A DNA stretch of 6,304 bases from JASFJH01 sp050117725 (GCA_050117725.1 JASFME010000135.1:1-6304), one strand, 5' to 3'. Numbered from the stretch's first letter, positions 1-5,876 are shown. A program made the numbers and translations. The notes: generated by a model from the sequence alone, not told the origin.

Positions 1-1
1 C

Positions 2-547
2 GCTGTGCTGGACGCACTGCCGGTGGCCGGGATACTCGCCGGGCAACCTGCAGAGGTCTCCGCGCAGGCAATGCACTGCGCGGCAGGGCAGGCCTGGCAG
101 TGGGACGGAGTGCGCTTCGAGATATTGTCACCCTTTGCCGGGCGCACAGCGGGGCTGTCCGCCAACGACCTCTCGTGCGTCCTGAAAATATCGACGCAAC
201 AATTCAGCCTGCTTGTGCCCGGAGACATCGAAGCTGGCGCGGAGCGCAGCCTGCTGGCCCGTCACAGGCAGCAACTGGATGCCGATATCCTGATCGCGCC
301 GCATCACGGCAGCCGCAGCTCCTCGACGCGCGCGTTTATCAAGGCGGTCAGTCCCTCGCATGTCGTGTACAGCGCCGGGTATCGCAATCGCTACCGTTTG
401 CCGAACGCGCAGATCGTGCAGCGTTATGGCGATATCCCTGCCTACGAGACCGCGCAAACCGGCAAGTTGCAATTTCATCTGTCCGGCACCGGTATCAGCG
501 TGCGGGCGTGGCGTGCCCGGCACAGGAAATATTGGCACGCTGATTAA
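2..547 (+). CDS. comEC: ComEC/Rec2 family DNA-uptake channel, C-terminal part (5' truncated by window edge)
   Basis: ComEC is the inner-membrane channel that carries single-stranded DNA into the cytoplasm during natural transformation. Only the last 181 residues are here. The frame is open from base 2, and a GTG at 5 is an internal codon rather than a real start. The visible part is the C-terminal metallo-beta-lactamase-like domain. It has an NDLSCVL strand (about 163-183), an LVPGDIE motif with a likely metal-binding Asp (about 208-228), the ADILIAPHHGSRSSS block with its His pair at 302-307, and SAGYRNRYRLP (about 373-405). This motif order is typical of the ComEC C-terminus. The gene ends in TAA, 121 bp before exbB. 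A comEC homologue (ycaI) also lies just upstream of msbA in E. coli, which supports the call. Whether the full protein is intact, or the strain is transformable, cannot be seen from here. Confidence 0.9.
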   Translation, partial: AVLDALPVAGILAGQPAEVSAQAMHCAAGQAWQWDGVRFEILSPFAGRTAGLSANDLSCVLKISTQQFSLLVPGDIEAGAERSLLARHRQQLDADILIAPHHGSRSSSTRAFIKAVSPSHVVYSAGYRNRYRLPNAQIVQRYGDIPAYETAQTGKLQFHLSGTGISVRAWRARHRKYWHAD

Positions 548-629
548 TGGTATTCCCCGTCGCTTCGGGTAGAATGCTGCTGGAGGACGGTCCGGCCTTT
601 TCCGCAGGCTTTCCCGAAAACAGTAATTT

Positions 630-638
630 TGTTAGATT
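630..638 (+). promoter_or_regulatory. Candidate extended -10 promoter for the exbB-kdsB operon
   Basis: The 121-bp gap between comEC and exbB is AT-rich in its second half. It contains TGTTAGATT: the TG of an extended -10, one spacer base, then TAGATT (4 of 6 to TATAAT). The spot 17 bp upstream (610-615, TTTCCC) is a poor -35, as is tolerable for extended -10 promoters. Transcription would start near 645, leaving a leader of about 24 nt that holds the AAGG ribosome site at 656-659. A second possible -10 (TAGAAT, 570-575) has no visible -35. I see no convincing comEC terminator in the gap, so read-through from comEC is also possible. Confidence 0.35.
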
Positions 639-668
639 AATCAAAACGATAACACAAGGTTTCCGAAG

Positions 669-1304
669 GTGTTCGAACTCGTCAAAGCTGGCGGCTGGTT
701 GATGCTGCCGATAATTTTATGTTCTGTTGCGGCGCTGGCCATCGTGGTCGAGCGCTTCTGGTTCCTGCAACGCAAACGGGTCACGCCCAAGCACCTGGTC
801 GCCCAGGTCTGGCACTGGGCGCGGCAGAATGAACTCGATGAATCCCGTATCCAGTTTCTCAAGGCAAATTCCCCGCTCGGGCGGATTATCGCGACCGGGC
901 TGATTAACCGCCATCACCCGCGTGAGATCATGAAAGAGAGTATCGAGGACGCCGGCCGGCACATCGTGCCCGAGCTGGACCGTTTCCTGAATACGCTGGG
1001 CACGATTGCCGCGATAACCCCGTTGCTGGGCCTGCTCGGTACCGTGGTCGGCATGATCGACGTATTCACCGCGATCATCGAACATGGCGTGGGCAATCCG
1101 GCCGACCTGGCCGAAGGTATTTCCAAGGCCCTTATTACCACGGCAGCAGGCCTGTCCGTGGCCATTCCGGCACTCATGTTTTATCGCTACCTGCGTGGTC
1201 ATGTGAATGAACTCATCATTACCATGGAGCAGGAAGCCCTGAAGCTTATCGAAGTGCTGCATGGTGATCGCGAGAATGAAGAAGAGGTTAGTGACGAAGG
1301 ATGA
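669..1304 (+). CDS. exbB: ExbB/TolQ/MotA-family proton channel protein
   Basis: This is the channel subunit of a proton-driven inner-membrane motor. Family members form a pentamer around an ExbD dimer and use the proton gradient to drive partners such as TonB. The 211-aa protein has three predicted membrane helices: about residues 11-29, 112-135 and 153-172. Helices 2 and 3 carry the family blocks ITPLLGLLGTVVGMI (117-131) and the EGISKALITTAAGLSVAIPA block (149-168), including the channel-lining Thr positions near 125 and 157-158. A cytoplasmic loop spans about 30-110 and the tail is strongly acidic. The start is GTG at 669, placed by AAGG at 656-659 with 9-nt spacing and by the MFELVKAGGW opening that matches the family's short N-terminus. 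Its stop overlaps the exbD start by 4 nt (ATGA). The target protein is unknown, since no tonB or tolA is in the window. Confidence 0.93.
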   Translation: MFELVKAGGWLMLPIILCSVAALAIVVERFWFLQRKRVTPKHLVAQVWHWARQNELDESRIQFLKANSPLGRIIATGLINRHHPREIMKESIEDAGRHIVPELDRFLNTLGTIAAITPLLGLLGTVVGMIDVFTAIIEHGVGNPADLAEGISKALITTAAGLSVAIPALMFYRYLRGHVNELIITMEQEALKLIEVLHGDRENEEEVSDEG

Positions 1305-1723
1305 ACCTGAGTCAGCACCGTAACGAAGAACCTGACATCAATCTGACCCCGCTGATTGATGTGGTTTTCCTGTTACTGATCTTTTTCATGGTCTCGACCA
1401 CCTTTAACAAGGAGTCCGAGCTCAGTATCGAGCTGCCGGAGGCCAGTGGCGAGGCGCGCCAGGTCGAAAATACGCCGATTGAAATCGCGATCAGCCGTGA
1501 TGGCCAGTACTCGGTGAATGGTGAGCAGCTCGCGCGTAACGACATCGCCACCCTGAAACGCGCCATCGAGCAACTTGCCGGCGATCGTGACAACCCGCCA
1601 CTAGTGATCATTGCCGATGGCAAAACCACTCATCAGTCAGTGGTAACAGCGATGGATGCCGTACGCCAGCTCGATATTACCCATATTACCTTTGCTACGA
1701 AGACGCCGGCTGAAGACAACTGA
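1301..1723 (+). CDS. exbD: ExbD/TolR-family motor subunit
   Basis: This is the partner of the preceding ExbB. ExbD proteins have one membrane helix carrying the proton-binding Asp and a periplasmic domain that passes force to TonB-like partners. The 140-aa protein shows a short cytoplasmic N-terminus, then LTPLIDVVFLLLIFFMV (residues 15-31) with the key Asp at residue 20. It continues with a periplasmic domain (about 40-135) of the ExbD/TolR fold, with the typical INLTPLIDVVF and LVIIADGKT blocks. The length is normal for the family. The ATG lies inside the exbB stop, pointing to translational coupling; a weak AAGAGG at 1282-1287 may assist. Its own stop overlaps the msbA start as TGATG. Sequence alone does not separate ExbD from TolR function, but the gene order favours the ExbBD type found next to lpxK in some gammaproteobacteria. 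Confidence 0.93.
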   Translation: MNLSQHRNEEPDINLTPLIDVVFLLLIFFMVSTTFNKESELSIELPEASGEARQVENTPIEIAISRDGQYSVNGEQLARNDIATLKRAIEQLAGDRDNPPLVIIADGKTTHQSVVTAMDAVRQLDITHITFATKTPAEDN

Positions 1724-3474
1724 TGCCACAGAACGTTGATAACATAAACGGCGTACAGATCTACAAGCGCCTGCTTGGCTATGTACGGCCATATTGGAAG
1801 GCTTTTCTGGTGTCCGCTGTTGCCATGGCGGTGTTTGCTGCAACCGATGCGGGATTTGCCGCAATGATGAAGCCCTTGCTTGACGAGAGCATTATCGCAA
1901 AAGACCCTTTCTGGGTTAAATGGGTACCCATCGGAATTATTTTTATCTTTATAGCCCGCGCGGTGGCGAACTTTTTCTCTGAATTCGCAATAAACTGGGT
2001 CGGAAGACGTGTAATCAAGGATCTTCGAACCTTGATGTTTGCACATATGTTAAAGCTACCGACAAAATTTTATGACACAAATTCGTCAGGGATGCTCATT
2101 TCAAAATATACATTTGATGTCGAGCAGGTATCATCCGCATCAACCACTGTAATCACAATATTGTTCAGGGATACGCTGAATTTTATTTTCCTGTTAGGGC
2201 TAATGTTGTATACAAACTGGATGCTTACACTGGTGTTTATCGTGGTGGGGCCGATCGTTATTGCGCTGGTTGCATATATCACCAACAGGTTCAGGAAAAT
2301 TTTTCGCCGGATCCAGGACAGTATGGGACATATTAATCATGCTGCTGAAGAAGCCATTGAAGGGAACAGGGTTGTTAAAATCTTTCATGGTTATGAAGCC
2401 GAACAGCAAGGTTTTGAGAAAGCCAGCGAGTTTAACCGCCAACAAAACATGAAACTGGTTGCCACCCGGTCAATCAGTGATGGTGTGATCCAATTGGTCA
2501 TTGCCTGTGGTTTTGCAGGGGTTATTTTCGTGGCAACCGGCGGGGTTGCCAGTATTGATATAACACCAGGTGATTTTGTGGCGATTATGACCGCCCTGAT
2601 GCTTTTGCAACGTCCGATCAAAAGGCTTACCTCCGTGAACGCCCATCTACAGATGGGCATTGCTGCTGCGTCAAAGTTGTTTGCTTTTATAGATGCAAAA
2701 GCTGAAAAAGACGAGGGCACCCGGAAGATAGGCCGTTCACAGGGCGACATCAGGTACGAAAATGTCACCTTCAGCTACGCTGCTGATAAAGAACCGGCAA
2801 TCAGTGATGTCAGTTTTGTTGCCGAACCGGGGCAGACCATCGCCTTTGTTGGGCGGTCCGGCAGTGGCAAAAGCACCCTGGTCAGCCTGCTGGCACGGTT
2901 CTACGACCCCGATTCAGGCACGATTCGTATTGACGGTATCGATACGCGCGATATCCGCCTTGACTCCTTGCGCGACAATATTGCGCTGGTGACCCAGCAT
3001 GTCACATTGTTCAATGACTCGGTGGCCAATAATATCGCCTATGGAGGCCTGTCCGGCGCCACGCCCGAACAGATCCGTACTGCGGCCAAACATGCCCATG
3101 TGACGGAATTTGTTGATCGCATGCCCGAGGGCATGGATACCCTGGTCGGGGAAAACGGGGTAATGCTGTCCGGCGGGCAACGTCAGCGCCTGGCAATTGC
3201 CCGCGCACTCCTCAAGGATGCACCGATCCTGATCCTGGATGAAGCAACCTCGGCACTGGATACCGAGTCGGAACGACATATACAGGCCGCCTTGCAGGAA
3301 CTGATCAGTAATCGTACGACCCTCGTTATCGCACATCGACTGTCGACGATAGAGAAAGCCGATCGCATTATTGTCATGCATGAAGGCCACATCGTTGAAC
3401 AGGGCAGCCACGATGAACTGCTGGCGAAGGCCGGCCATTATGCGAAGTTGTATAACATGCAGTTCAGTGATTGA
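1723..3474 (+). CDS. msbA: MsbA lipid A-core flippase (ABC exporter)
   Basis: MsbA is an inner-membrane ABC exporter that flips lipid A-core from the inner to the outer leaflet before LPS transport. The 583-aa protein is nearly the same length as E. coli MsbA (582). Residues 1 to about 325 form a six-helix transmembrane domain. The nucleotide-binding domain follows: Walker A GRSGSGKST (377-385, Lys383), Q-loop Gln425 in VTQHVTLFNDSVANNIAYG, ABC signature LSGGQRQR (482-489), Walker B LILD with catalytic Glu507, D-loop SALD (510-513) and H-loop His538. All key ATPase residues are present. The LFNDSVANNIAY block is MsbA-like. The ATG overlaps the exbD stop by 1 nt and has only a weak ribosome site, so translation probably depends on coupling. 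The DNA of the transmembrane half falls to about 38% GC at 1981-2220, against about 57-63% in blocks sampled from the ATPase half and exbB. Confidence 0.96.
   Translation: MPQNVDNINGVQIYKRLLGYVRPYWKAFLVSAVAMAVFAATDAGFAAMMKPLLDESIIAKDPFWVKWVPIGIIFIFIARAVANFFSEFAINWVGRRVIKDLRTLMFAHMLKLPTKFYDTNSSGMLISKYTFDVEQVSSASTTVITILFRDTLNFIFLLGLMLYTNWMLTLVFIVVGPIVIALVAYITNRFRKIFRRIQDSMGHINHAAEEAIEGNRVVKIFHGYEAEQQGFEKASEFNRQQNMKLVATRSISDGVIQLVIACGFAGVIFVATGGVASIDITPGDFVAIMTALMLLQRPIKRLTSVNAHLQMGIAAASKLFAFIDAKAEKDEGTRKIGRSQGDIRYENVTFSYAADKEPAISDVSFVAEPGQTIAFVGRSGSGKSTLVSLLARFYDPDSGTIRIDGIDTRDIRLDSLRDNIALVTQHVTLFNDSVANNIAYGGLSGATPEQIRTAAKHAHVTEFVDRMPEGMDTLVGENGVMLSGGQRQRLAIARALLKDAPILILDEATSALDTESERHIQAALQELISNRTTLVIAHRLSTIEKADRIIVMHEGHIVEQGSHDELLAKAGHYAKLYNMQFSD
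2531..2551 (+). repeat. Perfect 8-bp inverted repeat inside msbA
   Basis: TGGCAACC (2531-2538) and GGTTGCCA (2544-2551) are exact reverse complements separated by a 5-nt GGCGG loop. The hairpin lies in the coding sequence for a loop in the membrane domain (VATGGVAS, about residues 270-277). No T-run follows, so it is not a Rho-independent terminator. It may be chance arising from the codons used, or a pause or processing site in the long operon mRNA. Confidence 0.5.
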
Positions 3475-3476
3475 GG
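3473..3476 (+). promoter_or_regulatory. Ribosome binding site that sets the lpxK start
   Basis: GAGG overlaps the msbA stop codon (TGA, 3472-3474) and sits 9 nt before the ATG at 3486. This favours that ATG over an in-frame TTG at 3471, which would place the ribosome site inside the coding region. Confidence 0.7.
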
Positions 3477-3485
3477 CAACGGGCT

Positions 3486-4487
3486 ATGCGGCGATGGCTG
3501 GAAAAAGTGTTTATCCGCATCTGGTACCGGCAACACTGGTTTCGTCATCTCCTGAAACCGCTTGCCCTGATTTACGGCCTGCTTGTCCGGATCCGCAAGC
3601 ACCGTTATAAAACGGGTCGGTATCCGGTCAACCACTTTGACGTGCCGGTCATCGTGGTCGGTAATATCACGGTCGGTGGCAGCGGCAAGACCCCGCTTGT
3701 CATCTGGCTGGTCGATTTTCTGCGTAAAACAGGCTACCGGCCGGCGATTGTGGCACGCGGCTATGGTGGCAAGGCGCGTAACTGGCCACAGCAGGTGCGT
3801 ATCGACAGCGATCCGGTGACAGTCGGCGATGAGGCGGTGCTGCTGGCGCGCCGTTGCCAGTGCCCGGTTGCCGTCGGCCCGCAGCGCAGCACCTGCGTCG
3901 AAGCGGTGTTGAACCATACGAATGCCAATCTGATTATCTCCGATGATGGCCTGCAGCATTATGCCCTGGGCCGGGATATCGAGATTGCCGTGGTCGATAG
4001 TCAGCGCCGTTATGGCAACGGCGAGTTGTTACCGGCCGGCCCTTTGCGCGAACCGGTATCAAGACTTGACGAGGTTGACCTGGTGGTGGCGAACGGCCCG
4101 GCACGGCGCAACGAGTACAGCATGCAACTCAATGCGCGCAGGATCTGTCCATTACGCGACGATAACTGTGTTGATGCGGCGCATTTTGCCGGGATAAAGG
4201 TCCATGCCATTGCCGGTATCGGCCATCCGGAGCGTTTCTTTACCGATTTGCGCAATCAGGGGCTGGCGATTAAGGAACATGCCTTCCCGGATCATCATGA
4301 CTTCAGCGCGAAAGATATTGAGTTTGGCGATAATGCGCCGGTATTGATGACAGAAAAAGATGCAGTAAAGTGTCGGCGTTTTGCCGATGAGCGTCACTGG
4401 TATGTGCCGGTAGATGCAGAAGTCGATAAACATTTTGGACCGCGCCTGCTGGCCTTGCTGGAAAAGGCCCAAAAGCCGGCAACCTGA
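3486..4487 (+). CDS. lpxK: Tetraacyldisaccharide 4'-kinase
   Basis: LpxK phosphorylates the 4' position of the tetraacyldisaccharide-1-phosphate precursor to give lipid IVA. It acts at the cytoplasmic face of the inner membrane. From ATG 3486 the protein is 333 aa, close to the 328 aa of E. coli LpxK. Visible features are an N-terminal hydrophobic anchor (about 21-36), the P-loop GNITVGGSGKTP (59-70, Lys68), VARGYGGK (89-96), the DEAVLLARR segment (115-123), the hallmark SDDGLQHY block (152-159) and the C-terminal FPDHHDF (268-273) and MTEKDAVKC (288-296) motifs. All are standard for the family. It lies 11 nt after msbA, the usual partner. It ends in tandem in-frame stops (TGA TAA), 15 nt before ycaR. 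A start at TTG 3471 would add five residues, but the ribosome site argues against it. Confidence 0.95.
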   Translation: MRRWLEKVFIRIWYRQHWFRHLLKPLALIYGLLVRIRKHRYKTGRYPVNHFDVPVIVVGNITVGGSGKTPLVIWLVDFLRKTGYRPAIVARGYGGKARNWPQQVRIDSDPVTVGDEAVLLARRCQCPVAVGPQRSTCVEAVLNHTNANLIISDDGLQHYALGRDIEIAVVDSQRRYGNGELLPAGPLREPVSRLDEVDLVVANGPARRNEYSMQLNARRICPLRDDNCVDAAHFAGIKVHAIAGIGHPERFFTDLRNQGLAIKEHAFPDHHDFSAKDIEFGDNAPVLMTEKDAVKCRRFADERHWYVPVDAEVDKHFGPRLLALLEKAQKPAT

Positions 4488-4502
4488 TAAAGAGGTGAGA
4501 CT

Positions 4503-4685
4503 ATGGACAAAAAACTGCTTGAGATTCTTGTCTGTCCCGTGTGCAAGGGACCGCTCGTTTTCAAAAAAGACAGCAAAGAACTGATCTGCAAGGGCGACCG
4601 ACTCGCCTACCCGGTGCGTGATGACATTCCGGTGATGCTCGAAAACGAGGCGCGTGAACTGGCTGCGGACGAGGAAGTTGAATGA
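4503..4685 (+). CDS. ycaR: Trm112-like zinc-ribbon protein, YcaR (UPF0434) family
   Basis: This 60-aa protein is of the small family usually found between lpxK and kdsB. It opens MDKKLLEILVCPVCKGPL with a CPVC pair (Cys11, Cys14) and a third Cys at 29 (ELICKGDRLAYPV). E. coli YcaR, as I recall it, also has three cysteines. The usual DGIPV motif near the C-terminus reads DDIPV here (40-44). Eukaryotic and archaeal Trm112 stabilises several methyltransferases, but the bacterial role is not settled, so no function is claimed. A strong ribosome site, GAGGTGAG (4492-4499), precedes the ATG. The stop overlaps the kdsB start by 4 nt (ATGA), so the two are likely co-translated. Confidence 0.92.
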   Translation: MDKKLLEILVCPVCKGPLVFKKDSKELICKGDRLAYPVRDDIPVMLENEARELAADEEVE

Positions 4686-5452
4686 GTTTTCGCGTTATTA
4701 TTCCGGCCCGCCATGCCTCAACCCGGTTACCCGGCAAGCCACTGCTTGATATCGCCGGCAAACCGATGATTCAGCATGTCTATGAGCGTTGCAAGGAAAG
4801 CGGTGCGGACAGTATTCATATCGCCACGGATGACCATCGTATTCATGATGTGGCCATGGCCTTTGGCGCCGATGTTGTTATGACCTCGGCCGAACACCGT
4901 TCCGGTACCGAACGTCTTGCGGAAACCGTGCAAAAACTCGGTTGTGAGGAACAGGACATCATCGTCAATGTCCAGGGAGATGAACCACTCATGCCGGCCA
5001 ACCTGATTCAGCAGGTGGCCGATGATCTGCAAACGCATAGCGATGCCAATGTCGCGACACTGTGCACACCGTTTCATGCCGATGATGACGTGCACAATAC
5101 GAACATCGTCAAGGTTGTATGTGATCGGAACGGCTACGCGCTGTATTTCAGTCGCGCTGCTATTCCCTGGGAGCGCGAGGCTTTTGCCCATGATACGAGG
5201 AAGCCTTCCGGGCACTATTTGCATTTCCGGCATATAGGCCTGTATGCCTACCGCGCCGGTTTCCTGCAGACCTATGTGAACTGGCCGGAATGTGATATGG
5301 AAACTATGGAGTCACTCGAGCAGTTACGTGTGCTCTGGCATGGTGAAAAAATTCATGTCAGCGAGGCATTGACGATCCCGCCACCGGGAGTCGACACCGG
5401 GGAAGAACTGGAGCGGGTCAAACGACTGATTGAAAAAAACAGCGGCGGGTAA
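4682..5452 (+). CDS. kdsB: 3-deoxy-manno-octulosonate cytidylyltransferase (CMP-Kdo synthetase)
   Basis: KdsB joins CTP and Kdo to make CMP-Kdo, the activated sugar that is added to lipid IVA in LPS inner-core synthesis. It is a cytosolic, Mg-dependent enzyme. The 256-aa protein (E. coli 248) begins with the nucleotide-binding signature VIIPARHASTRLPGKPL (5-21). It also has the VNVQGDEPLMP block with metal-binding Asp100 (95-105), YFSRAAIPWER (155-165), the METMESLEQLRVLWHG segment (206-221) and the PPGVDTGEELERV block (235-247) with the second metal-site Asp238. The ATG lies inside the ycaR stop; AGGA at 4672-4675 is a good ribosome site with 6-nt spacing. It is the last gene of the plus-strand run. 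Its TAA is 3 bp from the stop of the convergent minus-strand gene, and no hairpin terminator is visible between or around them. Confidence 0.96.
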   Translation: MSFRVIIPARHASTRLPGKPLLDIAGKPMIQHVYERCKESGADSIHIATDDHRIHDVAMAFGADVVMTSAEHRSGTERLAETVQKLGCEEQDIIVNVQGDEPLMPANLIQQVADDLQTHSDANVATLCTPFHADDDVHNTNIVKVVCDRNGYALYFSRAAIPWEREAFAHDTRKPSGHYLHFRHIGLYAYRAGFLQTYVNWPECDMETMESLEQLRVLWHGEKIHVSEALTIPPPGVDTGEELERVKRLIEKNSGG

Positions 5453-5455
5453 ACA

Positions 5456-5728
5456 TCATTCAAACGGATCGAGCAGGTCTAGTGAAAGCAGGGCATGGCT
5501 CAATTCATCCCTGTCGGGACTGAGCACAGGGATTTCAATGGTGCGCGGCACCTGACGATGGGCATCACCATGCTGATTATGCTGGATGATACAGTCGGAC
5601 TCCGCCTGCAGGACAAGGCTCGGGCCATCTTCCAGAACTTCGATAATCCGGCATTCACACGCCTGGTATCGGACCCGCAGACCAATCAGGCCACGTAATT
5701 GAGCCAGTGTAATCTTTATACCTGTCAT
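5456..5728 (-). CDS. Uncharacterised 90-aa protein, convergent with kdsB
   Basis: I cannot assign a function. From ATG 5728 the protein is 90 aa, soluble in appearance, with no signal peptide or membrane segment. The core (about residues 8-42: LAQLRGLIGLRVRY, then IIEVLEDGPSLVLQ) alternates polar and hydrophobic residues like a small beta-barrel and resembles short hypothetical proteins I have seen in other gammaproteobacteria. The C-terminus is acidic (SLDLLDPFE). Cys24, Cys26 and Cys46 are present, but no CxxC pair. The start is chosen because AGGAAG lies 5 nt upstream (5739-5734); an in-frame ATG at 5815 would add 29 residues that run through the promoter-like region. The good ribosome site, a candidate promoter and protein-like composition support a real gene; the overlapping plus-strand frame (5495-5698) lacks these. 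Confidence 0.75.
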   Translation of the reverse strand: MTGIKITLAQLRGLIGLRVRYQACECRIIEVLEDGPSLVLQAESDCIIQHNQHGDAHRQVPRTIEIPVLSPDRDELSHALLSLDLLDPFE

Positions 5729-5733
5729 ACAAA

Positions 5734-5739
5734 CTTCCT
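5734..5739 (-). promoter_or_regulatory. Ribosome binding site of the 90-aa minus-strand gene
   Basis: Read on the minus strand, AGGAAG is followed by 5 nt and then the ATG at 5728. It decides between the short (5728) and long (5815) starts in favour of the short one. Confidence 0.7.
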
Positions 5740-5757
5740 GGCCAGCGATGAAACGAT

Positions 5758-5786
5758 ATAATGGGACTCCTCTGAACACTTGGCAA
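5758..5786 (-). promoter_or_regulatory. Candidate sigma-70-type promoter for the minus-strand gene
   Basis: On the minus strand, TTGCCA (5786-5781, 5 of 6 to TTGACA) is followed by a 17-bp spacer and CATTAT (5763-5758, 4 of 6 to TATAAT). The predicted transcript would start near 5750 and give a short leader containing the AGGAAG ribosome site. The -35 is embedded in a perfect dyad (5777-5789). The -10 area is AT-rich, and TATATC at 5760-5755 is an alternative with a longer spacer. Confidence 0.4.
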
Positions 5787-5789
5787 GTG
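5777..5789. promoter_or_regulatory. Perfect 6-1-6 dyad overlapping the -35: possible operator
   Basis: CACTTG-G-CAAGTG is an exact inverted repeat around one central base. It covers the whole predicted -35 of the minus-strand gene, where a bound dimeric repressor would block polymerase. I do not recognise it as the site of a known regulator. Confidence 0.35.
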
Positions 5790-5793
5790 GCAG

Positions 5794-5854
5794 ATTGTGT
5801 GGATCTTACGTCCATTTCAGGTAATTACACAATGATATTCGGGATATACACAAT
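5794..5854. repeat. Three ACACAAT boxes in the divergent intergenic region
   Basis: TACACAAT occurs at 5826-5833 and again at 5847-5854, exactly 21 bp apart. The inverted form ATTGTGT lies at 5794-5800, centred 33 bp from the first direct copy. The 21-bp step is two helical turns, and 33 bp is just over three, so all three could face the same side of the helix. They lie upstream of the candidate start sites of both divergent genes. In a short AT-rich region, chance repeats of this size are not rare. Confidence 0.35.
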
Positions 5855-5867
5855 TGCCAGGGCGGCA

Positions 5868-5876
5868 TGTTAGACT
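5868..5876 (+). promoter_or_regulatory. Candidate extended -10 promoter for the aspartic protease gene
   Basis: TGTTAGACT holds an extended-10 TG, one base, then TAGACT (4 of 6). TACACA at 5847-5852, 18 bp upstream, is a weak -35 (4 of 6) and overlaps an ACACAAT box. The start would fall near 5883, about 30 nt before the ATG, leaving the GGAG site in the leader. A TATAAA at 5893-5898 looks better as a -10, but it would start the transcript downstream of that ribosome site. Confidence 0.3.

Noticed and set aside
548..620. Rho-independent terminator after comEC
   Set aside because: Only 4-bp stems such as CCCG/CGGG are present and none is followed by a T-run.
717..1262. 181-codon minus-strand open frame opposite exbB
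   Set aside because: The plus strand encodes a textbook ExbB. The antisense frame has low-complexity, His/Gly/Arg-rich sequence with no recognisable domain and is explained by codon bias of exbB.
2914..3438. 174-codon minus-strand open frame opposite the MsbA ATPase domain
   Set aside because: It is the mirror of a highly conserved ABC domain, with no ribosome site or motif of its own.
3471..3485. TTG start for lpxK five codons upstream of the ATG
   Set aside because: It overlaps the msbA stop, has no ribosome site of its own, and would put the GAGG at 3473-3476 inside the gene. The ATG at 3486 has correct spacing to that GAGG.
5440..5500. Bidirectional terminator between kdsB and the convergent gene
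   Set aside because: The stops are 3 bp apart and I found no stable hairpin with flanking A/T runs in the surrounding bases.
5495..5698. Plus-strand open frame of 67 codons opposite the minus-strand gene
   Set aside because: It has no clear ribosome site and no family motifs, and it lies wholly antisense to the better-supported 90-aa gene.
5729..5815. N-terminal extension of the minus-strand gene to an ATG at 5815
   Set aside because: The extra 29 codons run through a predicted promoter and dyad, and a much better ribosome site precedes the ATG at 5728.
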